This document shows, in pieces, positions 10,232 to 21,895 of a DNA stretch of 64,000 nt. The position numbers and the translations under genes are program-made. This DNA comes from Culex pipiens pallens (Eukaryota > Arthropoda > Insecta > Diptera > Culicidae): the NCBI RefSeq assembly GCF_016801865.2, contig NC_068938.1:68493457-68557456 (forward strand), in the 5' to 3' direction. The notes under the pieces are model-generated. The model was given only the letters and a program-made list of their open reading frames with translations, did no database searches and had not been told where the DNA came from. Within the stretch, counting starts at the first letter, position 1. Each line of letters opens with the position of its first letter.

Positions 10232-12293
10232 CCGTCAGTGGGGGTGACATTGGGTCTGGGGGGTGAGATTGGGTCAAAGTGATTTTTTACGGATTTTACC
10301 ATTTTACAGGTTATTCTCAATGAAATTGAATTCTGTTTGTTTACACACAAGATTAAGATTCTAGTCAAAAACTTCTGTACTGTACTGTTTTCGTGTAGTT
10401 TCTACCACAGTTTATGTTGTCTAGTTTTCCCACTCTACGTTACATGTAAACACACACATATTTGTACTCACAGAACACAAACAGAATGAAAAGGGTCAGT
10501 GAACCGCTCAGTTTCTTGAAGGAAAACATCCCAAGATCAGTCCCATTCCCTGACAGACTTCAGAACAGGTCGGAACAGTTCGGTTCTGTTCAGTTACCGC
10601 GAAATATAATTTAGTTTAAACGCGAATAAAGAGTTTCTGTTAAATATAGTTTCGTTTTGTATCGTAACAACAGTTGTTTGTAATTACCGGGAAAGAAAGT
10701 GCGACAGGATCATACAGACGCTCTTATGTGCGCAATCACTGTTGAAGGGGTTGTGTAGAGGACATCTTACGATGACTTCGCTGAAAAAATCTCGTTCCTA
10801 GAACAAATCCTGTTATTTTGGCAGATGTCTAAACTGCCGCTCCAATCTAGTCCGTCCCATATGTAAAAAGTGAGTGCTGAGATATCGCCGTGAGAAGCTC
10901 AGAAAATGTTTCACCTTTTTTACATTTCTAATCACCTATTTTTACATAATTTTTTTACAATTCCTTCAATATTGGTTCAAAAAGTACCCCTATTCTAAAA
11001 TTTACACAAAAAAGTGAAAATTTATAGGTTAATTTGATAAATTTTCATGCTGGGACTGACCTGACTTTATTTATCCATCAATAAAGGCAAGTCTGTCAGG
11101 TTATCAAGGTAGGCTTGAACATTTACAACAGAAATTTGCCTGTCATTTGTTGGTTTGTTTTGGTGGTTTTCCAAATTATTTTTATCAAAGATCTAAAAGT
11201 TTGTTTGTTTCAGGTTTATTTAATTGGAGGATGATTCTAGAAAAGTTTCCAGCAGCGAAAATTTAGCCAGCAACGTTGTATTATTTCTATTTCTTCTGCT
11301 GCAGAACAAATAGATATTTGATTGCATGTATCAATATCTGGGCCCTTAAATTGAGTAATCCAGAATCGTTTAACGGAAGGGGAACCTAAATCCAGAACCA
11401 GACCATGGCTATTCATTCAAGAAGGAAAAAGTACTGATTGTATTGAATATTAGCTCAATGGTACGTAGTTTATTTTATTACCGTGGTTATCCCATGCATG
11501 AGGAAAAAAAGGCAAAATAAGTTTTCTACTATGACGCTTCAAAATTCAAAATATTCCGTCAATATGAAAAACTATGTGTTTTTCAGTTCTGCGAGTACTT
11601 AGGTACATAGTCTGAGTAAATATAATTATTTGACAATTTTTGCTGTTGATTTGTAAGACATTTTTATACAAGGAACTGACTTGCCTTTATTTTGCATATG
11701 GGACAGCACCAAAGTGATTTTTATTTTGGATTTTTTAGAACAAACATAACTTTTTTATTAAATAGGCTTAAAGTAGAAGTTCAAACAAGACAATTTTTAG
11801 GTTTATCTCAAAATCGACAAAAATACATATGGGACGGACTTGATTAGAGCAGCAGTAAAGTTGGGGTACGTTTTTGGCCAAAAATGACCTCTCGAAAAAT
11901 CATTTTTCTAATATTTTTGTAAGAATTGCTCGAAAACTACCCAAATGTTTGAAAAAGCTCCACTTCAAACATTGTAGCGTGTCAATACGATTCCCTCGAA
12001 CAAGAAACGCTGTTGGATGACTTGTTTTTACCATATCGTTGTATTTGAGCATCATTTTAGTTTCATTTGACCCAATGTCACCCCCTCTAAGGGGTGGGAT
12101 TGGGTTAATTTTCAAACTATTGGCATTTAAGGTAGTGTTCATCAAAATCCACCATATTTTGGGAAAATGTTAGTAAACTATCTAAGAGCAAATCTACGTT
12201 GAAAGATTTTCGATGTTATTTAAATTGGTTTTGTTATTAAGAAATTTCGAGAGGTGTATCGTTTTTTTGACCCATAGTCACCCCCACTGACGG
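10232..12293. mobile_element. TA-flanked non-autonomous element, 2.06 kb
   Basis: The left end (ccgtcagtgggggtgacatt, then gggtc) is matched in inverse by the right end (gaccc, then atagtcacccccactgacgg). TA dinucleotides lie on both sides (10,230-10,231 and 12,294-12,295). Related gggtgacattggg words recur inside, for example near 10,258 and 12,067-12,105 in inverse, as subterminal repeats. There is no ORF above 81 codons, so no transposase. A second inverted-repeat element (10,831-11,861) appears to be nested within it. Confidence 0.8.
10831..11861. mobile_element. Nested inverted-repeat element within the 2.06-kb element
   Basis: The segment ending in agtccgtcccatatgta near 10,864 is mirrored by tacatatgggacggactt from 11,824. 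The match extends outwards as aactgc-gctc-aatc for about 35 bp with several differences. The words gactgacctgacttt and gaactgacttgccttt inside may be further internal repeats. No ORF is present. Confidence 0.55.
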
Positions 12294-12379
12294 TATTTGT
12301 TTGATTTCTTTCCATCGCTACACGGTGTCCTATCAGAGTGAAGGGAACCACACTTTGAACATTGTTTGTAACGGCCTCA

Positions 12380-12583
12380 TTACACAGTAAAAAATAATGT
12401 TGGTTTGGAAGGAATAATTTTTGAAGGATCAATATTACATCTTTTATTGTGTAATTTTACCTCAATTTAGACTGAAAAAGTTACATTTCAACAGAAAAGC
12501 GGTAAAATTACACATTTTTTTCTGACATAAAAGATGTACCCCTTCCCAGATGTAATATTACCATGATTCTTTTTTCTGTGTAA
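12380..12583. mobile_element. Small MITE with ttacacag termini, ~204 bp
   Basis: The left end ttacacagtaaaaaataatg is matched in inverse by cat-gattcttttttctgtgtaa. The inside repeats words such as taatattac and aattttacc. Diverged relatives with cacag and aaaaa-type ends and internal aattttacc occur near 16,914-17,050 and 42,970-43,140. Confidence 0.65.
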
Positions 12584-12589
12584 ATATTA

Positions 12590-13481
12590 TAATATTACTA
12601 GCAAAGCCAGTGGAGTATGAAAAAAGTGGTATTGCGTTTATTTTAATAAGTGTTATTTTTTAAATATCCAGATGAAATGATTAAACTGAACAAGTAGATT
12701 TTTTAAAGAAAAGGTTTAAAAGAAAAGTCAGAAACACAAAAATAAATAAGAGTTATATAAAATATAAAGTATTTAAACTTTTTGAACAATTGAGAAAGTT
12801 GAGGAAACTAATGAAATTTCTTAAAACAGATTTATTTATTTTGAAATCGTTCTTGATTTTTTTTAACGTGCAAATTGTTATTTTTCTCATTTCAAGTGTA
12901 TGGCCATAAAACGGAAAAGACAAACACTTAGTATCTTTAGCAAAGTTGTAGGCAGGTATTGATGAGAAGAATCAAGGAAAATAAATTTCAGAAAAAAATC
13001 AAGCTTTTTATTGAAATTTTTCACGAGAAAAAAATAATTTCACAAAATGAGCATTTAGGAAAATAAATGTTTATGGACACAGGTCGATCATTTCTTGGAT
13101 TTTTTTGTCCATGATTTCAAAAGTTAAATCGATGTTAAATCAGATGTAAAATCAAAAAAATAGAAGCAGTAGCAATTCATGACCAAGCAAAAAATATCAC
13201 CAAAAAAATTATTCAAAAAGATATTTAAAAATGCTTTAAAAAATATTCAGAAAGATAAACCTTTAGCAACTATTTATCCGATTTTAAATTTATAAAAAGT
13301 GAAGCAAAAATTAATCTTACTTTCTGATATGAATCAATGAACTTTTTTTTCCAAAATATTTAAATTCATTAATACATTTGAAAAAGTTAAAAATCAATTA
13401 TCTTGCTCCTAGTTGGAATTGTTAATTATAAAATATTTCAAATGTTTTTTCGTTTTTTTTTGTTTGAATACTTTTTCTATC
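12590..13481. other. A+T-rich DNA with relic repeat motif
   Basis: No gene is seen. The phrase agcaaagttgtaggc near 12,940 recurs in related form near 13,940 (ggtaaagttgtaga) and 36,970 (gacaaagttgtaggta), which points to an old dispersed repeat. Confidence 0.4.
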
Positions 13482-13489
13482 AACTATAG

Positions 13490-13571
13490 CAGCGATTCTC
13501 AACGGGGGTACCGAGCCTACTTGATTTACATGGCAGGGGGTACCAGCCTAGAAGAAGGTTGAGAATCGCTG
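13490..13571. mobile_element. 82-bp hAT-type MITE with perfect 8-bp target duplication
   Basis: The ends cagcgattctcaac and gttgagaatcgctg are perfect 14-bp inverted repeats. Immediately outside, aactatag occurs on both sides (13,482-13,489 and 13,572-13,579), an exact 8-bp direct repeat. hAT transposases make 8-bp duplications, and many hAT elements begin with CAG followed by a gttctcaac-like terminus, so the assignment is strong despite the tiny size. Confidence 0.85.
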
Positions 13572-13579
13572 AACTATAG

Positions 13580-14381
13580 TAACGAACAATCATCATCATT
13601 AGAAAATTAAATTTATATTAGAATTTTCAAGTCCTAAAACTTAATAAAAATTCATAAATAAATTCAAACTATTACAATATAATATAAAACATAACAAATG
13701 CTTGCTCTGTTGAAGCAATTGTTATTTTTTAAATATTTAAATATTTGATTTTTAAATATTGAAGCTTAGAATCTGAATACTGTTTTCAAAGTTCACTTCT
13801 AAATCAAACAGTTATGACATAGCACTATTCAATCTTTGAAAATATTTGGATCTGGATTAAATTCAAATATTGTGATAAAACTTTTGAAATATTAAAAAAT
13901 CTGTATCATGAGATAGGAATTTATGATCAATTGGGTGTCTTCGGTAAAGTTGTAGATATTGCTTTGGATTTCGGAGAATAAATATTTACTCAATTTGAAA
14001 TTTGATTTCTAACTCAAAATATTGCATTGCGCAAAATAACCATAGTTAAAAAATCCCATTTTTGGAAATGTTTTAGATGACAAAAAATTGATTTTGAGCA
14101 ATAACATTACAAAAAATACAGCAATGGCACTATTTGGTCAAAATTAATTTGGCAGTGTGGCCAATTTCACGAAAAAAAAATTGTTTGGGCTGGTACAAAT
14201 TTTATTGAAAGTTTTTTTCAAATTTGCATTTAAAAGTAAGTCACGTAAATTTTTAAATCTTGCACCCTTTTCAAGTTATACTCACATAAAATTTGTTTAT
14301 TTTTTTTTAAGACCGTGACTGTTTTAATCTGTGGTAGTTATGAACAAGCTTAACCACATCTGAAAATTAAAAAAATATACA
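13580..14381. other. A+T-rich DNA, nothing recognised
   Basis: Low-complexity A/T-rich sequence with one old repeat motif near 13,930-13,990. No ORF or exon can be supported. Confidence 0.45.
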
Positions 14382-14945
14382 TTAAACCCTCAACTGACCA
14401 ATTTTTTTTCGGTCATTTTGATTAACTTTTGTTCTATGAAAAACTTTACTTCTCTTGTTTCATGTTTTTCTTGTTATTTCATTTTTAGTTTAGCATTTTA
14501 ATTTGCATTTATCTTGTTTAGTTTATGTTTGTTTTGGTAGTAATTGGCCTATTCTACCAGCTTCTATCGTTACATTTTGCCTATCTAATTTTTTCATGTT
14601 TTACAGTCACTTTTTAAATTTTTTGTTGCTTTTCACATTTTCTGCTATAAAAATGCGTTGAGGCAAAGTCTGGAATACTACAAAAAATACTGCAAACTTT
14701 TTTTTACATTAAAATATAGGAAATGTTAGTAAAAACACAGCCAAAGTTGACCCCTCACAAAATGACATTTTAAAAAACATTGGCAAAGTCACATAAGACA
14801 AGTTAAACTTCCATTCCATTTTTTTTTCCAAAATTTTAAGAGTTCTTCTGTTCAACGCTTTTTAAAGATCAAAAATTGGTTGAAAATGTATTTTTGGCGA
14901 TTTTTTAAATCGTAGGACGTCTAAAGGCGTCAAAATTGTATAGTA
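14382..14945 (+). mobile_element. Copy 1 of the ttaaccctctactgccc MITE family
   Basis: It starts with a variant of the family terminus (ttaaaccctcaactgacc). It carries the full internal order of shared blocks: the cttttgttcta-tgaaaaact block, tgttttggtag, the tgcgt-gaggca-agtctgg block, acacagccaaagttgacccc, agagttcttct, and the tttttggcgatttt core. Copies lie at 17,880, 19,003, 20,712 and 48,428. The 3' end here is degraded. Confidence 0.75.
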
Positions 14946-16200
14946 TTGATTAAAAATGTCTTCTTTAGTCATAGAAAAGAAAACACTCGTTGTGTCGTAG
15001 TGTTAGAGAACGATTTTTTGTCGTGTTCTGTGATTTTATTTCTATTTTAAGCATAATTTTACGATGGGCTTTTTTAAGAGTTTTGAAGGAGAAAAAGTCC
15101 AATAAATTTAACTTGGCCATAAGAAGAGTAACCCCTCCGACTAGTTGATGGAAGCAGCGATGATAACACACATTAGGAAGCGTATGAATAGAGAGGAATT
15201 TTTATTTTTCTCGACGGCAGTAGAGTCAATTTGCTAGGAGGGGGGGAGAAGCAAAAAGGACGGCACGCTCTAAGTGGGGGTGGCGTTTTTCCCACACCAA
15301 ACAAACAGACTCACACACACACATTCCTGAACAGAAGACGAGCAGCAGCAGCTCTCTACTAAAAGGCTAAACAATTGGCAAAAACTGGCGAACAATTTGA
15401 TTTATAGTCTTTTATTGTGTTTTGCTTGGGCGTTCGCGATCCTTGGCCGATGATAAATATTGTTATGATTTTGACAAATTGAGCAGGCTGAAAGAGGGTA
15501 GGAAGATCTTTTGGAAAACAAAATGATTCCGTAATTTTTGGACATATTTTCAATCGCTTTACTTTAATGCCTTTAAGCTAGTGCTGTTATTATTATTGAG
15601 CCACTGTAATCGCCAACAAACAAACAAACAAACAGCTTTCTGATGTGAATTTCAATCGCTTTGAAAGTGATCTGCCACTCGTCACAAACACACGAAATGA
15701 GGCATCACTTTCCATATTTACTGTTACCCTTCTTTCAACCCCTCATTTTCCCCATCCCACCCCGGAAATGTGCAACCTGTTAAACACCGGTCATTAGCAT
15801 TCAATTTAATTCCCAAAACAATTTAATGTGATAATTTAATGAATATTGCATGTAAAAAGCGAAAGAGCACTCAATCGCACCCCAAACACACACAAACGAA
15901 CACGAACACACACATTTTTTCACTCTCTCTCTCTTCCAACCTTATCAGCTGAATGCATTAATAAACGTGGCCCCACACTCACTGGAGTTTTCCCTTTCGG
16001 AAAATCGAATGCTAATGACGGCCGACAGCAGATGTCGAAATCATTCGGACCATTTCCGTGCACACAAACACACACACAAGGGCACACATTTTCACAATTT
16101 TGGTGGTTGGTTGAAGAGTTCGATATTCGCGGCAAATATTCAATTTGACCGATGAGTCGTGAAATTGTTGCAGGTTCAAGTGTTGAGCCATCAAACAAAT
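14946..16200. other. Unique DNA, moderately G+C-rich at 15,180-16,200
   Basis: No exon can be supported. Short microsatellites occur: (CA)n near 15,309-15,323, (CAAA)n near 15,617-15,633, and CA-rich tracts at 15,886-15,915 and 16,060-16,080. The mixed composition resembles single-copy intronic or regulatory DNA. ORFs of up to 100 codons run through the CA tracts and are not protein-like. Confidence 0.4.
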
Positions 16201-17879
16201 TAAATTCAGTTTAAGGCAATCAAAAATGTAATTTACTTTGTTTTTAATCCAAATTTAACTTTTTTTTCCTATAGTCAATTCGTTTATAATCTGTCTTTTT
16301 AACTAAGATATTGAATATAACATTTTTTAACATTTTCTCCCTTCGATCATACCGAGGTTTAAAATTCAATACAAATTAGGTATAAAATGTACAGTTGACT
16401 TGCAGTAGTTAAAAAAATTCGAAATTTCTTCTTTGTTTGTTTTTGATAAATTCACTCATAAGCAACAAGTTATTAAACGAGATCAATTTTAGTGAAACTC
16501 CGTCTTCGACTCAAACTCCAGCTTTTCCGACTTAGATTCTTACTCTTACTCCGGGTCCTGAAAGATACCAGTCTCTACCAACTTCGTTTTCGACTCAAAC
16601 TCAATAATTTAATTAATAATTTATTAAAAATATTTTGATTTTCTTAAGCTGTAGACCCATCTATCATGTTCACGCTCAAGCTTTAATTTTCCTCATCTTT
16701 AGACTCATGCACTTAAAATTATGCGAAAAATAGTAAACAAACGGCAATGCCAAAAATAGAGGACGATCGTTACAAAACATAGGATTTTTGTTAACGATCG
16801 ATCAAAGAACGGTCCCTCAAAGCTGGGTTCAAATCGTTTAATGCAAATCCAAAAGTGTACTAAGTTGTTTAAAAATTACTCTGATAAAACGTAGTTCATG
16901 AAATTTTTATGCACAGAAAATAAAGTGTATTTTGTAAGGTTGCAAATTTAATTAGCTGAATAATTTTTTTTCTGGGATTAATTTTACCAGAAACATGTGC
17001 AAAAATGCAAACCTTATTAAAAATTCACACAAACTAAAAATTAAAATACATGCCGTGTGTTCAATATTTGAATAAAAAAAAGTGTTCACACCTGTCCAGT
17101 TTTTTTTTTTGCAATCATTAGTTCCCAAAATATCTAAGTATCGTTGAAAATATTTGTTAATCTAGAAAAAAAGTTTTTGCTGTGCTGTACATCTGAAATC
17201 AACTAAAATTCAAATCATTTTTAAACCAGTCCAAAAAACCTGAATATGATTATCAATGCAGAAAAATATATTTAAGATTGTTTTCAGTTGATAAGATTTT
17301 TATTTCCATCACAATTTAGAAATTTATTGACAACAAATTTTGGACCCCCTGATTTTTAGGACTGATTTCTAAGGGTGCCCCCTGAACATACACATTGAAA
17401 AAAAATTGCAACGGCCTTATTCTAAACTTAAAATATTTTTTCATTTGCAAATACATTTTAATACCTTTGAAAAAATGTTGAAAGATACTTTTAAAAAAGA
17501 TTTTTTTTTTCAAATTTCAGCTAAACTAAATGCATTTCCACAAAAATACAATTTTCATTTATTTATTGATCATTTATTTATTGATCATTGATCAAATATA
17601 TCTATTTATGATTATCTTTTATGCTTTTGAACAAGTTGATCATTTTTTTTAAAGGCATTGCAAATATTTTTCAAAGCCTGGATTAAACAATATAAAAAAA
17701 AGCTTTAAAATGTTAATGAAAATTCACATCGAATCAACAAGGGACAATTTGAAATGCATTTTTATGTCTTCATAAATTATGTTCAGTATGAGTTTAAAAA
17801 TCGTAACATTTTACCAAAAAAAATATTTTTTTTTAGCTTAACAATATTTTTGTCATCACGTGACATATTTTTGAAAAGC
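16201..17879. other. A+T-rich DNA with degenerate repeat traces
   Basis: Bases 16,498-16,610 contain scattered ctccg, gactc and tcttactc words, which look like a decayed piece of the GTCGGA element seen at 59,109. Bases 16,914-17,050 resemble the cacag-ended MITE type. A short repeated atttatttattgatc occurs at 17,563-17,586. No gene is recognised. Confidence 0.4.
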
Positions 17880-19002
17880 TTAACCCTCTACTGCCCAAAT
17901 TTTTTTTTCGCATATTTTTATTTTTCCCGTGTTTAGGAGGTCATTTTGAGCAACTTTTGTTCTACGAAAAACTTTACTTCTCTTGTTTCATTTTTAGTAT
18001 TTCAATTTGCATTTATCTTGTTAAGTTTATGTTTGTTTTCGGTAGCATTTGGCCTATTCTACCACCTCCTATCATTACATTTTGCATATCTAATTTTTTC
18101 ATGGTTTTACGGTAACTTTTTCAATTTTTTGCATGTTTTTCACATTCTGCTATAAAATGGCACCATTATCATTTAAATTGCAAACAAGGGTCCTGATTGC
18201 TCAAAATCAACCACTCCATTCGCGAGCACAAACAGCAGGCGACACGATACTGCCCTGATGAATTCCTACCGTTTGTCACTTGTACACCATTCGCTCCCGA
18301 ACACTCTCTCTTCTACTCTCCTTCTCTCTCTGATCGGCACAGTCTACGAACGGGTCAGGCAGGCCGATCGTCTCCGATCACTCTAATCTGAAATTTTTTC
18401 TCCTCTGATGCGCTGCGTTATACTCACTCATTTGGGTTGCCTAAAATCAGTATTTTTAATTAAATTGTGCATTTATTTAGATTTCATAACATTATAGACA
18501 CCATTCAGAGAAACTTCCACCAAGAAAAAATAAAATTGATGGCAAACTGAGGGCGTGAAGACAAAAAGACTGCTGCGCTGGCATTTTGTGAGAATGACTC
18601 TTCGCTGAGCATGGTAGTGTGTGAATGTCGTCGAGCAACGGAGTAGGCAAATATTTTCACGATGTATTTGTTCGCTGAGTGAACAGTTCGGGCCACTCGC
18701 TGGCTGCTTGCGAGTCTCATTCGCTCATGAATGCTAGCGGGTTGGAATAGGCGACGAATGGATAGGTAATGAGTGAGTGGTTTTTGTTCATTGAACCGAA
18801 AATCAGGACCCTTGATTGCAAATAAATGCGTAGAGGCATAGTCTGGGGCACTAGAAAAATTACTACATACTTCTTTTTACTTCAAGGGAAATGTTAGTAA
18901 AAACACAGCCAAAGTTGACCCCTAAACCCCTAAGTCACATTAAACAAGTAAAACTTCCAACCCAAAAATTTTCTAAAATTTTAAGAGTTCTTCTTTCCAA
19001 GG
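17880..19002 (+). mobile_element. Copy 2 of the ttaaccctctactgccc family, split by a hAT MITE
   Basis: It begins with ttaaccctctactgccc and follows the family order to 18,184. It resumes at 18,823 after the hAT MITE and runs to about 19,002, where it loses its last ~90 bp against an inverted neighbouring copy. Copies 2 and 3 together form a large tail-to-tail palindrome. Confidence 0.8.
18185..18814. mobile_element. hAT-type MITE, 630 bp, perfect 8-bp target duplication
   Basis: The ends caagggtcctgatt and aatcaggacccttg are inverted repeats. The octamer attgcaaa lies immediately on both sides (18,177-18,184 and 18,815-18,822), and removing the insert restores the host family sequence seen in other copies, which proves the insertion. 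The interior is G+C-richer than its surroundings and has subterminal cactcgctgg, cgctcat and gagtgagtgg words that may bind transposase. There is no transposase ORF. Confidence 0.9.
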
Positions 19003-19603
19003 TTAACCTCTACAAACCCAACTCCGCCTTTAGACGGGCTTTGATTTAGAAAATCGCCAAAAATCCATTTTTCAACCAATTTTTAATCTTCAAAAAGCAT
19101 TGGAAAGAAGAACTCTTACTCTTTTACTTGTTTTATGTGATTTTGCCAATGTTTTTAAAAATGTCATTTTTTTAGGGGTCAACTTTGGCTGTGTTTTTTA
19201 GTAACATTTCCTATATTTTCAATAAAAAGAAGTATGCAGTAATTTTTGTAGTGTCCCAGACTATGCCTCTACGCATTTTTTCGCAATTTAAATGATGATG
19301 GTGCCAATCTATAGCAAAAAATGTGAAAAACATGCAAAAAATTGAAAAATTGTCTGTAAAAACGTGAAAAAATTAGATAGGCAAAATGTAATTATATTAG
19401 ATGGTAGAATAGGCCAAACACTACCAAAAACAAACATAAACTAAACAAGGTAAAAGCAAATTGAAATACTAAAAATGAAACAAGAAAAACATAAAACAAG
19501 AGAAGTAAAGTTTTTCGTAGAACAAAAGTTGCTCAAAATGACCTCCTCAACACGGGAAAAATAAAAATTTTCGAAAAAAAAAATTTGGGCAGTAGAGGGT
19601 TAA
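19003..19603 (-). mobile_element. Copy 3 of the ttaaccctctactgccc family (complete, inverted)
   Basis: It is a full copy in reverse orientation, from ttaacctctac at 19,003 to gcagtagagggttaa at 19,603, and so defines the family as a ~600-bp element with ttaacc-ctcta inverted ends. The ctccgcctttagacggg core lies near 19,023-19,040. There is no coding capacity. Confidence 0.85.
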
Positions 19604-20115
19604 AGCAAAAATAAAAAATCTGGGTGGCTACTTCATATGTAAATAATTACAAATTTCACTAAATTTTGATAACATTTTATTTTATCACTCATATTTCTGC
19701 AACCAAAGCTACGATTTAAGATTTTCTCATATCAGGAATGGTGGTAAATGGCACAAATTTTCAAATTCCAAAAAGTTAAAAAAAGACACGCAAGTGTGAC
19801 TTTGCATGTTTTAAGTATGGACAATTTTTGACAAAAGGGTGGTGGGGAGGGGGGGGGGGGTACTTTTGGCTTATTTTAGCGAGACGAACTTAATGAATGA
19901 AGCCTATTTTAGATTTTTAACGTAAAAGAACACTTACAAGTTTGAGAACCACGGATAAAAAAAGGCGAAACGAAAGAAAAAAAAAGTTTATTGATATAAA
20001 AAAATAACAGTAGCACTACTGTAACAGGAACACGTTTTGATTCATAATTTTGAAGATAGACTTGAAATTTCAAATTAGGTTATTTTTATTAATTTGTTGA
20101 GCAGAGCCTAGAGAC
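19604..20115. other. Unique A+T-rich DNA with poly-G tract
   Basis: No gene is seen. A G-rich run lies at about 19,842-19,860. The stretch ends at a 300-bp hairpin. Confidence 0.4.
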
Positions 20116-20415
20116 AATTATAATCATTAACTATGTTTTTCACACAGTCACACAGTACAATAGAAACCATTCATCTCGGATCCATTTCTTTTTTTTTATT
20201 GAAAAAAGAATTTGAAAACGGAAAACTCAAACCTTATTTCAAATTAGGCTAGAAAAAAATTATCTGAATTTTTTTTCTAGCCTAATTTGAAATAAGGTTT
20301 GAGTTTTCCGTTTTCAAATTCTTTTTTCAATAAAAAAAAATAGAAATGGATCCGAGATGAATGGTTTCTATTGTACTGTGTGACTGTGTGAAAAACATAG
20401 TTAATGATTATAATT
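20116..20415. repeat. Near-perfect 300-bp inverted repeat with 5-nt loop
   Basis: The left arm (20,116-20,261) is followed by the loop atctg and the right arm (20,267-20,415). The arms are complementary along their whole length apart from a 2-nt indel (ta, near 20,341) and one base in an A-run. The outer ends are aattataatcattaac and gttaatgattataatt. No terminal motif of the neighbouring families is present and there is no obvious target duplication. It could be a recent inverted duplication, a hairpin-forming MITE or an assembly foldback. Confidence 0.9.
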
Positions 20416-20879
20416 GATTTTATCATGCCAAAATGGATCAGAAATTTCTTCCTCTGGAAATATATTAACATGCCTTTTTATGGCAATCCCTCCAATACGA
20501 ATTGATGAATGAATGCAACATAATTTACATAATATTTTTTATAATATGCTGCTTAAAATCATGATTGATGCAAGAAAAAAAAAACAACAGCTTGAAAAAC
20601 AAATTTTTGAAAGCATAAAAATAAAAAAATCAAAATCAATTTTAGGATTACATTTCTTTCACCTAGCTTGAAAAAAGGTCGATGTAAATCAGTCTTAAAA
20701 TATCAAATTAATAACCCTTAACTGCCCAATTTTTTTTTCAAAATTTTTATTTTTCCCCTGTTCAGGAGGGAACACACATTTCCACATTTTCCGCCATATA
20801 ATGACACCATTATCATTTAAATTGTTAAAAAAAAATCCAATAGGCATAGTCCCGGAAATTTAAAAAAATACTGCATACT

Positions 20880-21370
20880 CACCTTAAAAACGCTAAATGT
20901 AATTTTGAAGCCGAATTTGAAGTTATTTTCCGGCCACGTGGTGGCTGATTGCCATGTGGCGTCCTCTGATCGAGGCAGCCTGCTTAGTGTGCTTTGATTT
21001 TTCCCTATACATTTTGCTGGGACCATGAGAATTTGTGCGACGCCGGAATTAATCCGGTTCAAGGCAAGGCCAGGGGCCTCGGATCGTCTTGCACTCTTCG
21101 GAGGAATTGTTCCCCAGACCATCCCCTAGGATCCCATGGTATGCAAAAGTCGTCATTTGTTAACGGCTGACTTGTACAGAGCAATTTACCTAAATGCTCC
21201 AGTTTTACGGGTTAATTCCCATTTAAACTTGTTCCTGCTCAAGGCAAGCCAGTTTTCAACCAAATGGGCTGAAATTTTGTCCTGAGCCTCCATTTTGAGT
21301 ACTCTTTCGGGCAATCTCATATAATTTTTGATTTGAGCAACTTTATTTTTTTTACCCGGGCTAATACTTA
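20880..21370. other. Unidentified ~490-bp insert with G+C-rich block
   Basis: This interrupts copy 4 of the MITE family. Bases 20,930-21,125 are G+C-rich and open on the minus strand (GTIPPKSARRSEAPGLALNR, then INSGVAQILMVPAK), but the peptide matches no family I know. It may be a captured genomic fragment or part of another repeat. Confidence 0.4.
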
Positions 21371-21465
21371 TTTTAACTTAACGTATAGGAAATGATAGTA
21401 AAAAACACATCCAAAGTTAACCCCGTAAAAATGACATTTTTTAAAGCATTGGCAAAGTCACATAA

Positions 21466-21895
21466 TAGTAGTTTATGCAAGTTGCAAAAAGAGGATTTTT
21501 TCAGCACGAGTTGTAAATTTATTCAGTGAGGTTCACCGAGTTGGATAAATACGAAGAGTGCTGAAAAAATCAAGTTTTGCAACGAGTTCTATACAACATT
21601 TTTTGCAATTCCGAAAAACACCCATTGTGTGAAATTTTAAGTCAAATTTTCATGTATTTTGTCAATAAATCGCTTAAATCAAAAAAATGTTGAAAAGTGT
21701 TACTTTTCGAAACAAGTGCTGAAAAGTTCAACTTTTCAGCACCCATTTCAGTGCTGAAAAGTAGAACTTTTCATTATTTATTTTGAAAAGTGTTGCTATT
21801 CGATTCTGTTATTTTTGGTACAGAAAAGTAGGCTATTTCGTCGTTCAAGAATGACAGGAAAAGTAAGTAGTTTCACGACGGAGTTGCAAAAAATA
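21466..21895. mobile_element. gtgctgaaaa element, copy 1
   Basis: The insert begins tagtttatgcaagttgcaaa and ends near gagttgcaaaaaa. It contains a hairpin formed by gattttttcagcac and gtgctgaaaaaatc (about 21,494-21,571). It also has a perfect palindrome, gtgctgaaaagttc followed by its complement (about 21,717-21,744), and further tgctgaaaag words. Related copies in the opposite orientation lie at 28,199-28,370 and 37,674-38,031. Confidence 0.7.

Noticed and set aside
10376..10670. Possible solo LTR (tgt start, aataaa signal, aaca end)
   Set aside because: No matching target duplication and no second copy in the window, and it lies inside a TA-flanked element. The signals are too weak.
20277..20471. 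64-codon minus-strand ORF
   Set aside because: It lies within one arm of the 300-bp hairpin. There is no splice or domain support.
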